Origin: Diphasiastrum complanatum
Taxonomy: Eukaryota; Streptophyta; Lycopodiopsida; Lycopodiales; Lycopodiaceae
Reading direction: 5' to 3'
Assembly: GCA_029204225.1 (NCBI GenBank)
Contig: CM055095.1
Coordinates: 39,178,141 to 39,242,140 of the forward strand
Length of the DNA: 64,000 bases
This document shows positions 25,001 through 37,488 of this stretch, piece by piece. Position numbers and translations under genes: made by a program. The notes beneath the pieces were generated by a model, which was not told the DNA's origin, ran no database searches, and saw nothing but the letters and a program-made list of their open reading frames with translations. Numbering within the stretch: the first letter of the stretch is position 1; every line of letters starts with the position of its first letter.

Positions 25001-28000
25001 GGAAACAAGAAGAGAAGCAAGTACCTCTACCTCGATTGTAAGAACCAGCAAGTGTGTTGAGTGAATAAATGGTTGCGCCTCAATTAGAGATGTAGGTACC
25101 TTAGAAACCATCAACAGAACATGTGATTTGGTCTAGCTGCATGAACCAACAATAATCCATGAATCAATGGCCTATTAGTTGATGAGTCCTTTCCTCACCT
25201 CAAACTATGGAGTTCAATTCCACTCAAATGCATATATGCACATGCAAGATCAAAAAGATGCACAACAGTGTAAATAAGTCATAGACTAATGATCTCTAAA
25301 AGTGTGCTATTGTACCTAAGTTGAGGCTATGTATGCTATACTAATCTAAGCTACTTTGAGACCTAGTGTATCAACAATCAATAGTTAATAATGAGGTTGT
25401 AGATCTCATCAGCCCTCAACTAGGCTTAAGTAGGGTAGTTGGTCCACATCCTATTTTAGGGGCCCAATACATGCACTTAACGGTCTAAACATCACTAACA
25501 AATGACGAGTACATACTACAAACCCCAAACTTAATATCATGTGTTCCGACCCGGGCTGTTTATAACACCTCATAGCTAAAAATATTCATAGCATATTGAT
25601 CTTCAACTTCGTAAAGAAATGTCCATTTAGTGTAGCTCTTTGATAATATATCATTTAGCCACCTTGTTAAAATCCTAACAACTACAAAAATCACAATAGC
25701 ATACATGTAATGTCGCATGGACCAATCGACCAGTTCTGAATGCAATCCATCTTCACATGATAGGCAATCAAACCCAACTTCAAACTATTTTGTATTAACC
25801 ATGCCTCCACACTCAACACCCGAACAACTATGACATTGTTCTTGGTGAATTGCAATGTTGTAAGGATCACTCCACTAGTTGTGAGCTCGAACCACTAATA
25901 AAATGATAATAGAGACATGGCAATCCAACAATTGTTGTTGTGCAAGGAGAAATCCTCATTGTGAATCTTCAAAATACCACATAAGCAACTCTAAAAATCG
26001 TTCATTTTGTAAATCTAGTCTGAAAAATCTAGCTTCTTCAGGCTTTTGATATCTACCATCATCCTTACATAAAGAATACAATCAATAGAAAAAGCATCGT
26101 GCATTATGTTCCAGCAATGCCAAGTACAACCTACACATGACTTCATCTTTGTACTCTACGCCATAAACACTTGGAACATAGAATAATTCAAGGTAGTAGA
26201 AGTGTCTTACCTGTAAGCAAATATGCCACTGTTGTTGCTAATGGCATGTCAAATTGCTCATCATTCACGTCTTCAAGTTTGTTAAGTATACTCTTATTGG
26301 CACATGTACACAAAAATTCTACTAAAACGTCACAACTTGCAAGAGCCTGAAATTAAGACATCAACCAAGGAATGTATAAGTCTCCTTCAAATATTTGTGA
26401 AATCGTAAAGTCAAAATCCGTTAAGTGCAAACGCCATTACTTTTATACAAGCCTAAGGAAGCGACCCCTGCGTCCGAACGCGCGTCCGCGTCCGCATCCG
26501 GACGCGGACGCGCCAGGGGTGCGTCCGGGTCCCCGGAAGCCTCCGTTTTTTTTTTTTTAATTTTTTTTGACTTTTTTAAGTTATTTAGCAAAAAAAATAA
26601 AACTAAAATTGGACGCGGCCGACCCCGCGTCGGGTCCGGACGCCGGACACGGAATGTCCGGCCCGGACCCTCATGTCTGATATTACAAGCATATGTTGTT
26701 ATAATGATTGATATTATAATGCTTAACATCCAATGGCAATTAAGAATCCTCAACTATAAATCCCATAACCCACGGTTCTCAGAACCGTGGGTTATGGGAA
26801 CCGTGGGGAGGAACCGTACCACGGTTCCTTGAACCGTGGTACGGTTCCTCTATTTAATTAAATAAATAAATAATTAATTAATTACCAAATCACCTGTGAA
26901 ATCTGTGAATACCAAATTTCACAGATGACACAGATTTCACAGATTTTACAAATGACACAGATTTGACAGATTTCACATGATGTACACAGTACAAATGATT
27001 TGACAGATGATACAGATGATTTGACAGATGTGAAATCATTTGAAATCATCACTGATTTGACAGATTTCACAGATTTCACATGATGTACATATGATTTGAC
27101 AGATGAATCGATGATACAGATGATTTCACAGATGATACCGATGATTTCACAGATAATTGACAGATTTTACAAATGATTTCACAGAATTCACAGACTTCCA
27201 CAGATTTTTTGGCCTTTTTTTTTGCATATTTTTGGGTTATTTTTGGGGGGGAAACTAAGAAAAAAATTAATTAATTAATTAATTGATTAATCAGTAAGGT
27301 TCACCACGGTTCTAGGCAAAAAAATCTAGGAACCGTACGGTTCACTGTACGGTTCTCAGAACCATGGTGAACCGCTGACGGTTCATTAATTCTATGCTAT
27401 AAATGTTATTATTTGGTGCAACTAATTTTCGTAGGTTACATTCTCTTGGAGTTCAACTATTTACAAGATCTACATGAGATTAAGTTCAAGTTGAACTTGC
27501 ATTTCATAGGATTGTTTCCACAAACCCATAAATTGGATACCGAATCTAGAGGAGCTATCTTTGAGTTTGGATGATCTAGTTTGGATGATAAGCCTTGGAA
27601 ATTAGTAAATTGATTTGAGACTGATGTATCCGGTCCTCTAATTAAAAAGGATAACTATACATTGATATCAAACCTAAGATAATAATCAAACACTTTCGAT
27701 AAACTAAAGTGATAATAATCAATAACTACTTTCGATGAGTTGAATGCAATACTGTTACAAGAGGAAATGAGAGGACAAAATTAACAATAACTAAAGTGAT
27801 AAAAGTGTTACATTAACAATACTTATCATTTTAGCTTGCTCCAAGCAAAGTAGTTAAAGAAGGAAGCTAGTTGGCTAAGTGCACCACTAAACGTAGAAAG
27901 GAAAATAGCACACACTAATTGACTACAACTTGGATGAAGATCACAAAAAAATTTCACTAAATCCAATGGCCCTAAAATCACAGGCCAAGTCTAAAGGACC

Positions 28001-31000
28001 AATTCTTTGAAGCACACGATACATTGTATGATTTCCATACAACATAGTAGTGTCTATTAGAAATTCACATTTATTTGTACCCCTAATGTTAGTTTGGCCA
28101 TGCCTACGAGCTATTTTAGGGGCCATTTCTATTTTTTATATATCAAAGTCAAGTTCTAAAGCCAAGTTAATTAGTCTTGCATGTAGGAGGACACACTAGT
28201 GCTAGAATAGAACATAATTCTCACTTAGAAATTTATTAAGGGTCTCTACCCAAAATAGAGAGCAACTATAGTAAACAACTTTTGCTTTTTGCTTTTACCT
28301 TTTGCTAATGACTAGAGAAATTATATGAGGAGGGCGCCAGCGCCCCACCTCCATTCATTCCATTGTAGAGCGCTATGCTCATTCTTCAATTGATCTTTAC
28401 ACTCTTATGTTGATCTTGATTGGTGTGTGTGAGTGCTGACATGACTAGTTCACTCCTATCTTGGATTTGAGCATCAAATTCCAACATGGTATCAAAGCTA
28501 GTTTCTTGATCTTGCAAACTATCCAGATTCTATGTGAGGGAGAGAGATTGTTTTTGCACATGTGCAAATCGGATTATTGTAGGAGCATTACTTGCATGTG
28601 GAGTCAAAAGTTGTTATGAGGACAATGTGGATCTTCTAGGAAGAGATCGAATCATCGACGAAAAGTTGCTATAGATGAATGATGTTGTGCTACCAGAATC
28701 TAATAAGCTAGATGGTACAAACTTTAGCATCTGGAAATTCAAGATGAAAAATATTCTCCAGGATCGAAAATATTGGGACATTGTTCATAGGTGTTGAGAT
28801 ACCTCCAACTACAGACAGAGATTTGCGAGAGTATCTAAAGAAGAAGAGAAAAGCTCATCATATTATTAATTTGTCTACTAAAGATATGATTATTCCTTAC
28901 ATCAAGAATGCTGCTGGACCCAAGCTTGCGATATTCTAAAGAATTTATACTTTACTGTAAATCAATCTCAAATTTTGTTCTTAACTAATAAGCTACATAC
29001 ATCAAAGATGGGTACAGGTGAATCGGTAATGGATTACTTTACAAGAGTAAAAGATCTGAGAGGACGACTTATTACAGTTGCAAAAAGTGTTCCGAATTCA
29101 ATTTGGTATCTATCATGCTTAATAGTTTACCTTTGGCCTATCAGAACTTTTTTATGATGATGTCTTTACAGGAGACAAGGCCTTCTTTCGATGAGTTGAA
29201 TGCAATACTGCTACAGGAGGAAATGAGATGACAAAATCTTGACAGGGACGATATCAAGGACCAGGCATTCTTAGCAAAGAAGCAAGAGCATTGTTCCAAG
29301 AAAGATGGCAAAGGGATCAGATAGTCGTCGTTGATTTTGGTTTTGGTGTTGGCACGGTCAAGTAGGAAGAAGAAAGCCAGGGTATTACACAAAGGAGTGC
29401 TAGAAAAACAAGTTCAAGAGGAAGTAGGATGGAAATTTTGCTGAAGAAGGACTTAATACAAAGATAAGTGCTTTGGACCTTGACAATTATGAGTTGTTTT
29501 CGGCATCAATATTTTCAAGTGACTTCTCAATGGAAGAGGAGTGTTGGTTTATAGATTCAGGTGCATCGAAACTCTACGGCCCTCGACTACGAAGGCAATG
29601 TCAGAACCAAGCCTGATTCTGAAGTGCCTTTTGTGCACCAGAAGAAGGGGTCGCGGAAGGTTGGCCAACAAAGCCACAAAAGTCCTCCGCAAGGACACCC
29701 TATCTAGATGCAACAATCTCTGAAGCGCAAGCCAACACTTTCCTTGTCAAAGCGCTCCTACAACAAGTCTCCCCTCACAGGAAAACAAAAGGAAAAGGCC
29801 AAAAAGGAAGGATTGTGTTTCTTTTGTCTTGGCAAGCACTTGTTCAAGGATTGTCCTCGGCACACGGGCAAGAAGCTTCATACCTTACAGCCACGCCAAG
29901 AAAAGGGCAATGATGAGGAAATTTCGGAGGATTTGCAAGGAGCAGTGATGATGATACCAAGCGGGTTATGACCATTACGGTGCGTTTGCTTTCTATCCAC
30001 CAAGGCACGAGATGGCTATCAGTTTCCAGATAGTGAGTTGATACGAATGAGGGGGAAGCTGGAGGGTCAAGATGTTCTTGTTTTATTCGACACCGGCTCC
30101 TCGCATAACATTATTAATTCTCGTGCGGTGAAGAAGTTGAACTTGGCTATTGTGCCTTCAGACATTGATAGCATGCCAACGGAATTGCCACCTAGGCGGA
30201 ACGCGGAGCACCGTATTGAGCTCGTTCCAGGTGCAAGCCCGGTATGTTGGCCTCCTTATAGGATGAGCGTGAAGAAGGAAGAGGAAGTACGGAAGATGTT
30301 GGAGGAATACCTCAAGTTGGGGTATGTCCATCCTAGTTACTCACCTTTCGCCTCCCCCATTTTATTGGTTAAGAAAAAGGACGGTAGTTTTCGGATGTGC
30401 GTCGATTACCGGGGATTGAATAAAATCACTATAAAACACAAATATCCGATGCCCACGATTGATGATCTCCTGGATGCGTTGCAGGGAGCAACCATTTTCA
30501 ATAAGATAGATCTCAAAAGTGGGTACCATCATTTACGGATTCACGAAGAGGACATTTAGAAGATAGCCTTCCGAACCCGTTTTGGACATTATGAGTTCTT
30601 GGTTATGTCGTTTGGGTTAACCAATGCACCCGCCACATTCATGATGTTCATGAACAATGTCCTGCATAACTATATGGGCAAGTTTGTCGTCAATTCATTG
30701 ATGACATACTAGTGTTCATTAAATCGGTAGGGAAGCATAAGATTCATCTCCAAACCGTCTTTGGCAAGCTACAAGAGATTGTCTTGTCTGCCGACAATCA
30801 GAAGACCAAGTTGTGTAAGACTCGTGTTGAATATCTGGATCATGTAGTGACGACAGAGGGTATTTCTGTTGACCCCACCAAGGTTGTTGTGGTCAATAAG
30901 TGGCCAAGACCAGCCGATATTCATCAGTTACAGTCTTTCCTAGGCTCTTGCAAGTTCTACAGACGGTTCATTATGAACTATCCCAGGGTAGCTGCTCCTT

Positions 31001-34000
31001 TGACGAATCAGTTACTAAATAACAACACTGTGGTTTGATGGGATGCTAAAACTCAGCGTAGTTTTGAAAGCTTGAAGGAGGCTGTTGCGACAGCTCCAGT
31101 ACTCAAGATTGTTGCTACCCAAAAGCCTTTCGACCTAGAGACGGATGCTAGTGGCATTGTCGTGGGTGCAGTGTTGAGTCAAGAAGGTAGACCAATAGCC
31201 TTTGAAAGTAAGAAATTGACGCCCGCACAATAAAGATATCCCACACATGAGCAGGAGTTGTATGCTATTATACATGCGCTGAAGGTGTGGCGACATTATT
31301 TATAAAGCACCGAATTTCACGTGTATACTGACCATCATACTTTGAAGTACTTCTGCACTCAACCAGATATGAAGGGCCGCCAGGCTCAATGGGCCGAGCT
31401 GATGCAAGAATTTCATTTCAAAATTCACTTCCGAAGAGGGAAGGAAAATGTGGTCGCTAATGCACTATCTCGAATACTGCATCAGATGAGCTTTACTGTA
31501 GTTTGTTAGAAATTAATGTTTATTGGATACCCCTTAATGATGGTTTGGCCATGCCTGCGTGTTATTTTTAGGGGTCATTATAGCAAATTCATTTTTTAAG
31601 GCTTATGCATGTAGGTGGGTGCACTACAAATAGATTAGGATCTATTTTGGTACTTAGAAGTTCATTTTTGGTTCTTACCATATATAGGTAGTATTATTAG
31701 TAAATAGCTTTTGTTATTTTGCTATTTACTTTAGGCTCATTAGCTTTTATCAATCATTAGAGAAACTATATAAGAAGGCTGGCGCCCCACCACAACAATT
31801 CCATTCAATTCTATTATGCTAGAGCAATTGCTCAATTCTCCTATGATCTGAATTCTCTCTATGCTTGGTTTTGTGTGAGTGCTAGTAGGACTAGTATCTC
31901 CATCTAAAATTTGTATCACAAATTCTGACATGGTATCAGAGCAGGCTCTTTGGTGAGAGAGAGCGTTTGTATTTGCAGGTGTGCAATCAGATTGGAGGAG
32001 CTGAAGCTGCATGTGGAGTCAACGTGTTAGGAAAACAACGGGAATCTTCTAGGAGAAGATTGAAGGGAAGTTATTGGCTGTTACAAACCTAAATCAGAAT
32101 TTTTCAGGTTGTTTGCTGGTTTTCTGGTGCAGGTCACATCTGGAGCAGGCTTTACCTGAGGACGGCGGATCTGTTTCAAGTACTTCTAAGGGCGGCAGTA
32201 CCTAGTGCAGATACTTTTGAGGGTGGCAGTAGCTGGGGAAGGTACTTCTGAGGGCGGAAGGCACTTCTGAGGGCGGAAGGCACTTCTGAGGGCAGCAGGA
32301 CCTGGTGCAGGCCCGGACCAGCATCTGAGGTAGGCGGACCTGGTGCAGGCGGTAACTGAGCAGGTGCAAGAGCATCTAAAGAAGGCAGACCTGGTGCAAG
32401 CAGTAACTGAGCAGTGCAGGTTCAGACAAGTAGCACCTGGGACAGGTGATATCCAGGACAGGTCTGAATCAGGGCAGGTGATATCCAAGGAAGGAGAGGT
32501 CAAGTATATGGGATACTTATTCACCTCCTGCTTCACCAGGCAGGAAGCATCCTACATCAGAAGCTAGAAGATTGCCTAGGTGGTACTATGAAACTATCAA
32601 GGATAGTGTTATTATGGAACAGGGAGGATCCAGTACACATGGAACTAGGAGATCAACTAGACTTGGAAAGCAACATGAAGATCAAGATCGACAGGAGGTT
32701 CGACAAGAGGATCATCATGAAGATGGGGATGTATATTTTGCATATATGGCCACAATATTAGAATCCAAGGATCCATCTACTTTCAAAGAGGCTGAAAAGG
32801 AGGATATTTGGAGGAAAGCTATGGATGAGGAGTACGACTCAATCCTGAAGAACAAGACTTGGAGACTTGTTCAGTTACCTACAGGTAAAAAGGCCATTCG
32901 ATGCAAGTGGGTCTATAGGACTAAGTACAAATCAGATGGTCCTATAGATAAACATAAGGCAAGATTGGTGGCAAAAGGTTATGCTCAACAGGAAGGGATT
33001 GACTATGAGAAAACTTTTGCACCAGTTGCTAAGTCTACTACTATGAGGACTGTTTTATCATTAGCAGCTCAGTTTCGATGGGATATTCAACAAATGGATG
33101 TAAAGAGTGCATTCCTGAATGGATTTCTAGAGGAAGAAGTCTACATGGAGCAGCCAGAAGGATACATAGTAGCAGGACATGAAGACAAGGTTTGCAGGTT
33201 GGACAAGGCACTATATGGACTTAATCAGGCACCCAGGGCGTGGTACACGAGGATTGACACATATTTGAGGAGCTTGGCTTTCAGAGAAGTAGTTCGGAGC
33301 ATACACTTTATGTTTTGATCCGGGATAATCATATTGTTATTGTAGTGATGTATGTGGATGATCTTATTATTACAAGATCATATCATAGTATGATTCAGGG
33401 AATCAAGAAAGATCTCTCATCGGAGTTTGATATGAAAGATCTTGGTTCACTGCAATATTTTCTTGGGATTGAGGTATGAAGAGTAGCACATGGACTATTT
33501 ATTTCTCAATCTAGGTATGCTCATGAACTTCTTGAAAATTTCAATATGTCAGAGTGCAAGCCTATTTCTACACCATATGATAGTGGATGTAAGCTTACTA
33601 AAGCTGAGGAAGATCAGGATGTAGATGAGACATTATATAGAAAGCTTGTTGGAAGCTTAATCTATCTAACTACTACAAGACCAGATATTGCTTATGCTGT
33701 GAGTATGGTTAGTCAGTTTATGGCTAAGCCTAAGCAGATTCATTGGAAAGCTGCTAAGCGAATACTCAGATATATCCAGGGCACTTTGAGATTTTGTATT
33801 CTCTATGGTAGACAGGATGATTTGAACTGATTGGGCTGGAGATGCGAAAGACCGAATATCTACTACAGGTTATGTTTTTAATCTTTGTTCTGGTGCTATC
33901 TCTTGGAGTTCAAAGAAGCAGCCTACTATTGCTTTATCATCTACAGAGGCAGAATATCGAGCTACTACAAGTGCAACATGTGAAGCAATATGGTTGCGAA

Positions 34001-37000
34001 GGATTCTACATGATCTACATATGGTACAAGATTCACCCACGGTACTTCAATGCGACAATCAGAGTTGTATTAAATTGGCGAAAAATCCAGTTTTTCACAA
34101 CAGGACAAAGCATATTGAAGTACAACAACACTTCATCAGAGAGAAAATTCAAAGTGATGAAGTGGAGCTTATCTATTGCCCTACGGAAGAACAAGTCGCA
34201 GATATCTTTACCAAAGGTCTTGGCAAAGAAAAATTTCAGAAGTTTAGAGAACTTCTAGGAGTAATAGATAACAAAGTAAACATTAAGGGGGAGTGTTAGG
34301 AACTAATGTTTATTTGATACCCCTTAATGATGGTTTGGCCATGCTTGCGTGCTATTTTTAGGGGCCATTCTATTTATAGAATATTCGTTTTTTAAGGCTT
34401 ATGCATGTAGGTGGGTGCTCTACAAATAGATTAGGATCTATTTTGGTACTTACCATATATAGGTAGTATTATTAGTAAATAGCTTTTGTTATTTTGCTAT
34501 TTACTTTAGGCTCATTAGCTTTTATCAATCATTAGAGAAACTATATAAGAAGGCTGGCGCCCCACCACAACAATTCCATTCAATTCTATTATGCTAGAGC
34601 AATTGCTCAATTCTCCTATGATCTGAATTCTCTCTATGCTTGGTTTTGTGTGAGTGCTAGTAGGACTAGTATCTCCATCTAGAATTTGTATCACAAATTA
34701 TGACATAGTTGACTATAGTTGACAATGATCTCATGGAGGAGATCAAGAGAGCTCAGCAGAGCGACGCACATTGTCAGTGTGTGTGGCTTGATGCGTGCAA
34801 GGTAGTCGACCAAGCGGAAGAGTCAGTCGAGGTTGTCGCTTCCGCAGAGGCACACACTAGTACGTATCTAACATACACCGTGAAGGATGGTATGTTATTG
34901 AGAAACGGAAAGGTGTTCGTGCTAGACGTGAAGGATCTTTGTCGTAAGATACTTCATGAATGTCGTGATAGTCCCTACGCAAGGCAGTCGGGTATTGGTA
35001 AGAAGGCATTATTTCTGGCCACGATTGTAGCGAGACGTCACAGAGTACGTCTAGCTTGTCAAGTGAACAAGGCCGAGCGGGTAAGTCCTCCAGGCTTATT
35101 GCATCCATTGGAGATTTCAGGAAAGTATCTCCATGGATTTCGTTGTTGGGCTGCCCAGGACCCAGACATTCCGTTATGGTAGCGGTAGACAGGTTCTCCA
35201 AGATGGCTCACTTCATCACAACGACCAAGAAGGTCACAGCTCTGCAGGTTGCCAAGTTCTTTATTCAAAATATCATCAGGTTGCATGGACTTCCGAAGTC
35301 CATTGTGTCTGATAGGGATCCCAAGTTTACGAGAAATTTTTGGATTGAGGTGTTCACCATATTGGGAACACAGTTGCGGATGAGTAGCTCAGATCATCCT
35401 CAAACGGATGTTCAAACAGAGCGAGTGAACCAGATCTTGGAAGATATGCTTAGGGCATATGTTAGTGGTGCGCAAACAAACTGGGTAAAGCATTTACCGC
35501 TTGTCAAAAGAGGGAAGGATTGTTAGGCACCAGTCCGGCTCTGACGTATTCCCGACATGACCAATTACTACGAGCCGAGGGCCAGGGTATTGGCGAGGCC
35601 AGTAACTGGGATGGACACCAGGGGACCAGTTGGGTCCGGTGCATCACAGGTCGTGACCTGATGTGACTGCCCAACAAGATGTCAATAGGCGGAGTTATGA
35701 CCGTATGGACCCTAGTCATCAACAGCGGATAGTTGGATGAGTAGCTAGCTAGTAGTTACGCTAAGTGACAGTGTGTCACAGGTCCATGACGGGGCACGGG
35801 GGTGGTGCCTCAGAGTCACGCACTAATTGCGAGTACAGGATTTCATGTACCCATGGGGACTGTTCACCCGTTGCATGGCAGCCATGTGTCCCCGGCCTAG
35901 AATAGCAATCAAATAGACTCAAGAGGAGGGCATCTATGGATGGGTGGATCATTCCTCACACCGGCCATCAAAGTTTGGGAGCTCTTGGGAGATTGGAGTG
36001 CAACAACTCCTATCTTGAACTTGAGCATCAACTTCCAACAATGCCCCCCCCCCCCCCCCCCAAGAAAAAAAACAGAAGTAATCAAGGAGATGAATCATAA
36101 ATTTCTACTATTTGTAAACTTTACACACAAGGAATCCCTTTCAAATAATTGATTATTATTCACCTTCATCTAGCCTACAATAGCTTAAATTTAGAGTACT
36201 ACAAGATTCTCCATGTCATAATCCAATTAATCTCAACGTATCACAACTTCTTGTGCTCATATTTTATTTATCCATACATGTTAGAAGGAAAATGAATTTT
36301 CACACACATTATCATATAACTGGTACAAAAATTTGTAATTGATTGCGCAAAGAGCTAACAACAATTCTCTCTCCATCTTTCCAAGGGGTAAGATCACGAT
36401 CCTTCTATGAATCTAATGCTTTTTATTTGCTCTTTTATTTTTTTTTTTCCTAGATCATCCTAGCCTACTAGTAATCATTTTGATTCACAGTAAAGAGGGA
36501 ATAGATCTCTAACAATACAAAGGCTCGAACAACCTCGTTACATTTGTGAATAGTGGTCTTGTAATAATGGTTGTAAGGCCCAAATTAGCCAAATAAGGCC
36601 CCAAAATTACAGTAGAGGCACAAATGACCACTATAAATAGTTGAGGTCGTGCTAAATTTGGAGGCTATTATTCATTTTGACAATTTTAAATCTTATGTGT
36701 TCTCTTGTGTTCTTGAAGCTTCTCTTTGCGAGCTTTCTTGAATGGTTTGTGGTTCATGTGCCTAAAATCACATGAGAGCTATGATCATGCTCTAGAATCA
36801 GGCCCCTATCCTTTGAATGATCTCCATTCATTAATAATGGATGCTTACTTTGCCTAATTTGGTGAAGGTCAGTGTTTCATCGAAACGCGTTTCGAACGCT
36901 GAAACGGGTTCGAAACAGAACGTACGAAACGGGCCCGTTTCGAAACGGTGTTTCGTTGTTCGAAACGACTGGTGAAAATTCGCAAATTTTTTTGCGATAC

Positions 37001-37053
37001 AGCAGGGGCCCGAGAGGTGAGTGTTTTCACTCTTTGGCACGTTAGAAAAACCC

Positions 37054-37130
<77 letters not shown>

Positions 37131-37218
37131 TGTGTGTGTGAAAGAGAGGGAGTGTTTGTGTGTTTGTGTGTGTGTGATGTGTGTGTGAAAGAGAGGGAGC
37201 GTTTGTGTGTTTGTGACA

Positions 37219-37255
<37 letters not shown>

Positions 37256-37449
37256 GAGGGAGCGTTTGTGTGTTTGTGTGCATTGTGAAGTAGAGGGAGT
37301 GTGTGTGTGTGTGACATGTGTGTGAACTTTCAACTTTGAGTGTGGTGGTGTGTTTGTGTGTGTGGTGGTGTGTTAAGCTTTTAACTGTGTTTTTGTTTGT
37401 CTTTGTGTGTGTGCACTATGTGGTGTGTGTGTGAGTCTTGAGACTGTCG

Positions 37450-37488
<39 letters not shown>

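Larger units (their letters stand above)
29572..36040 (+). mobile_element. Ty3/gypsy element, 5' truncated, split by a copia insertion
   Basis: Domains in order: gag zinc knuckle [13 protein letters not shown] (29816-29854); protease [11 protein letters not shown] (about 30086); reverse transcriptase ([48 protein letters not shown] at 30694-30717); RNase H ([39 protein letters not shown]); then after the copia element, integrase ([47 protein letters not shown]). A stop at 30557-30559 (TAG for the usual Trp), more stops in RNase H and frameshifts disable it. The 3' LTR is 35521-36040 (TGTTAGGCACC to CTTCCAACA), preceded by the purine-rich AAAAGAGGGAAGGAT. The 5' LTR and the integrase C-terminal part are missing. 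Confidence 0.85.

Noticed and set aside
24698-25060. 120-residue frame in UBP27 intron 2
   Set aside because: No motif, biased composition and no splice or homology support.
36831-37333. Frames with long His-Thr, Ser-Leu and Arg-Glu runs
   Set aside because: Translation of the (GA)n/(GT)n microsatellites.
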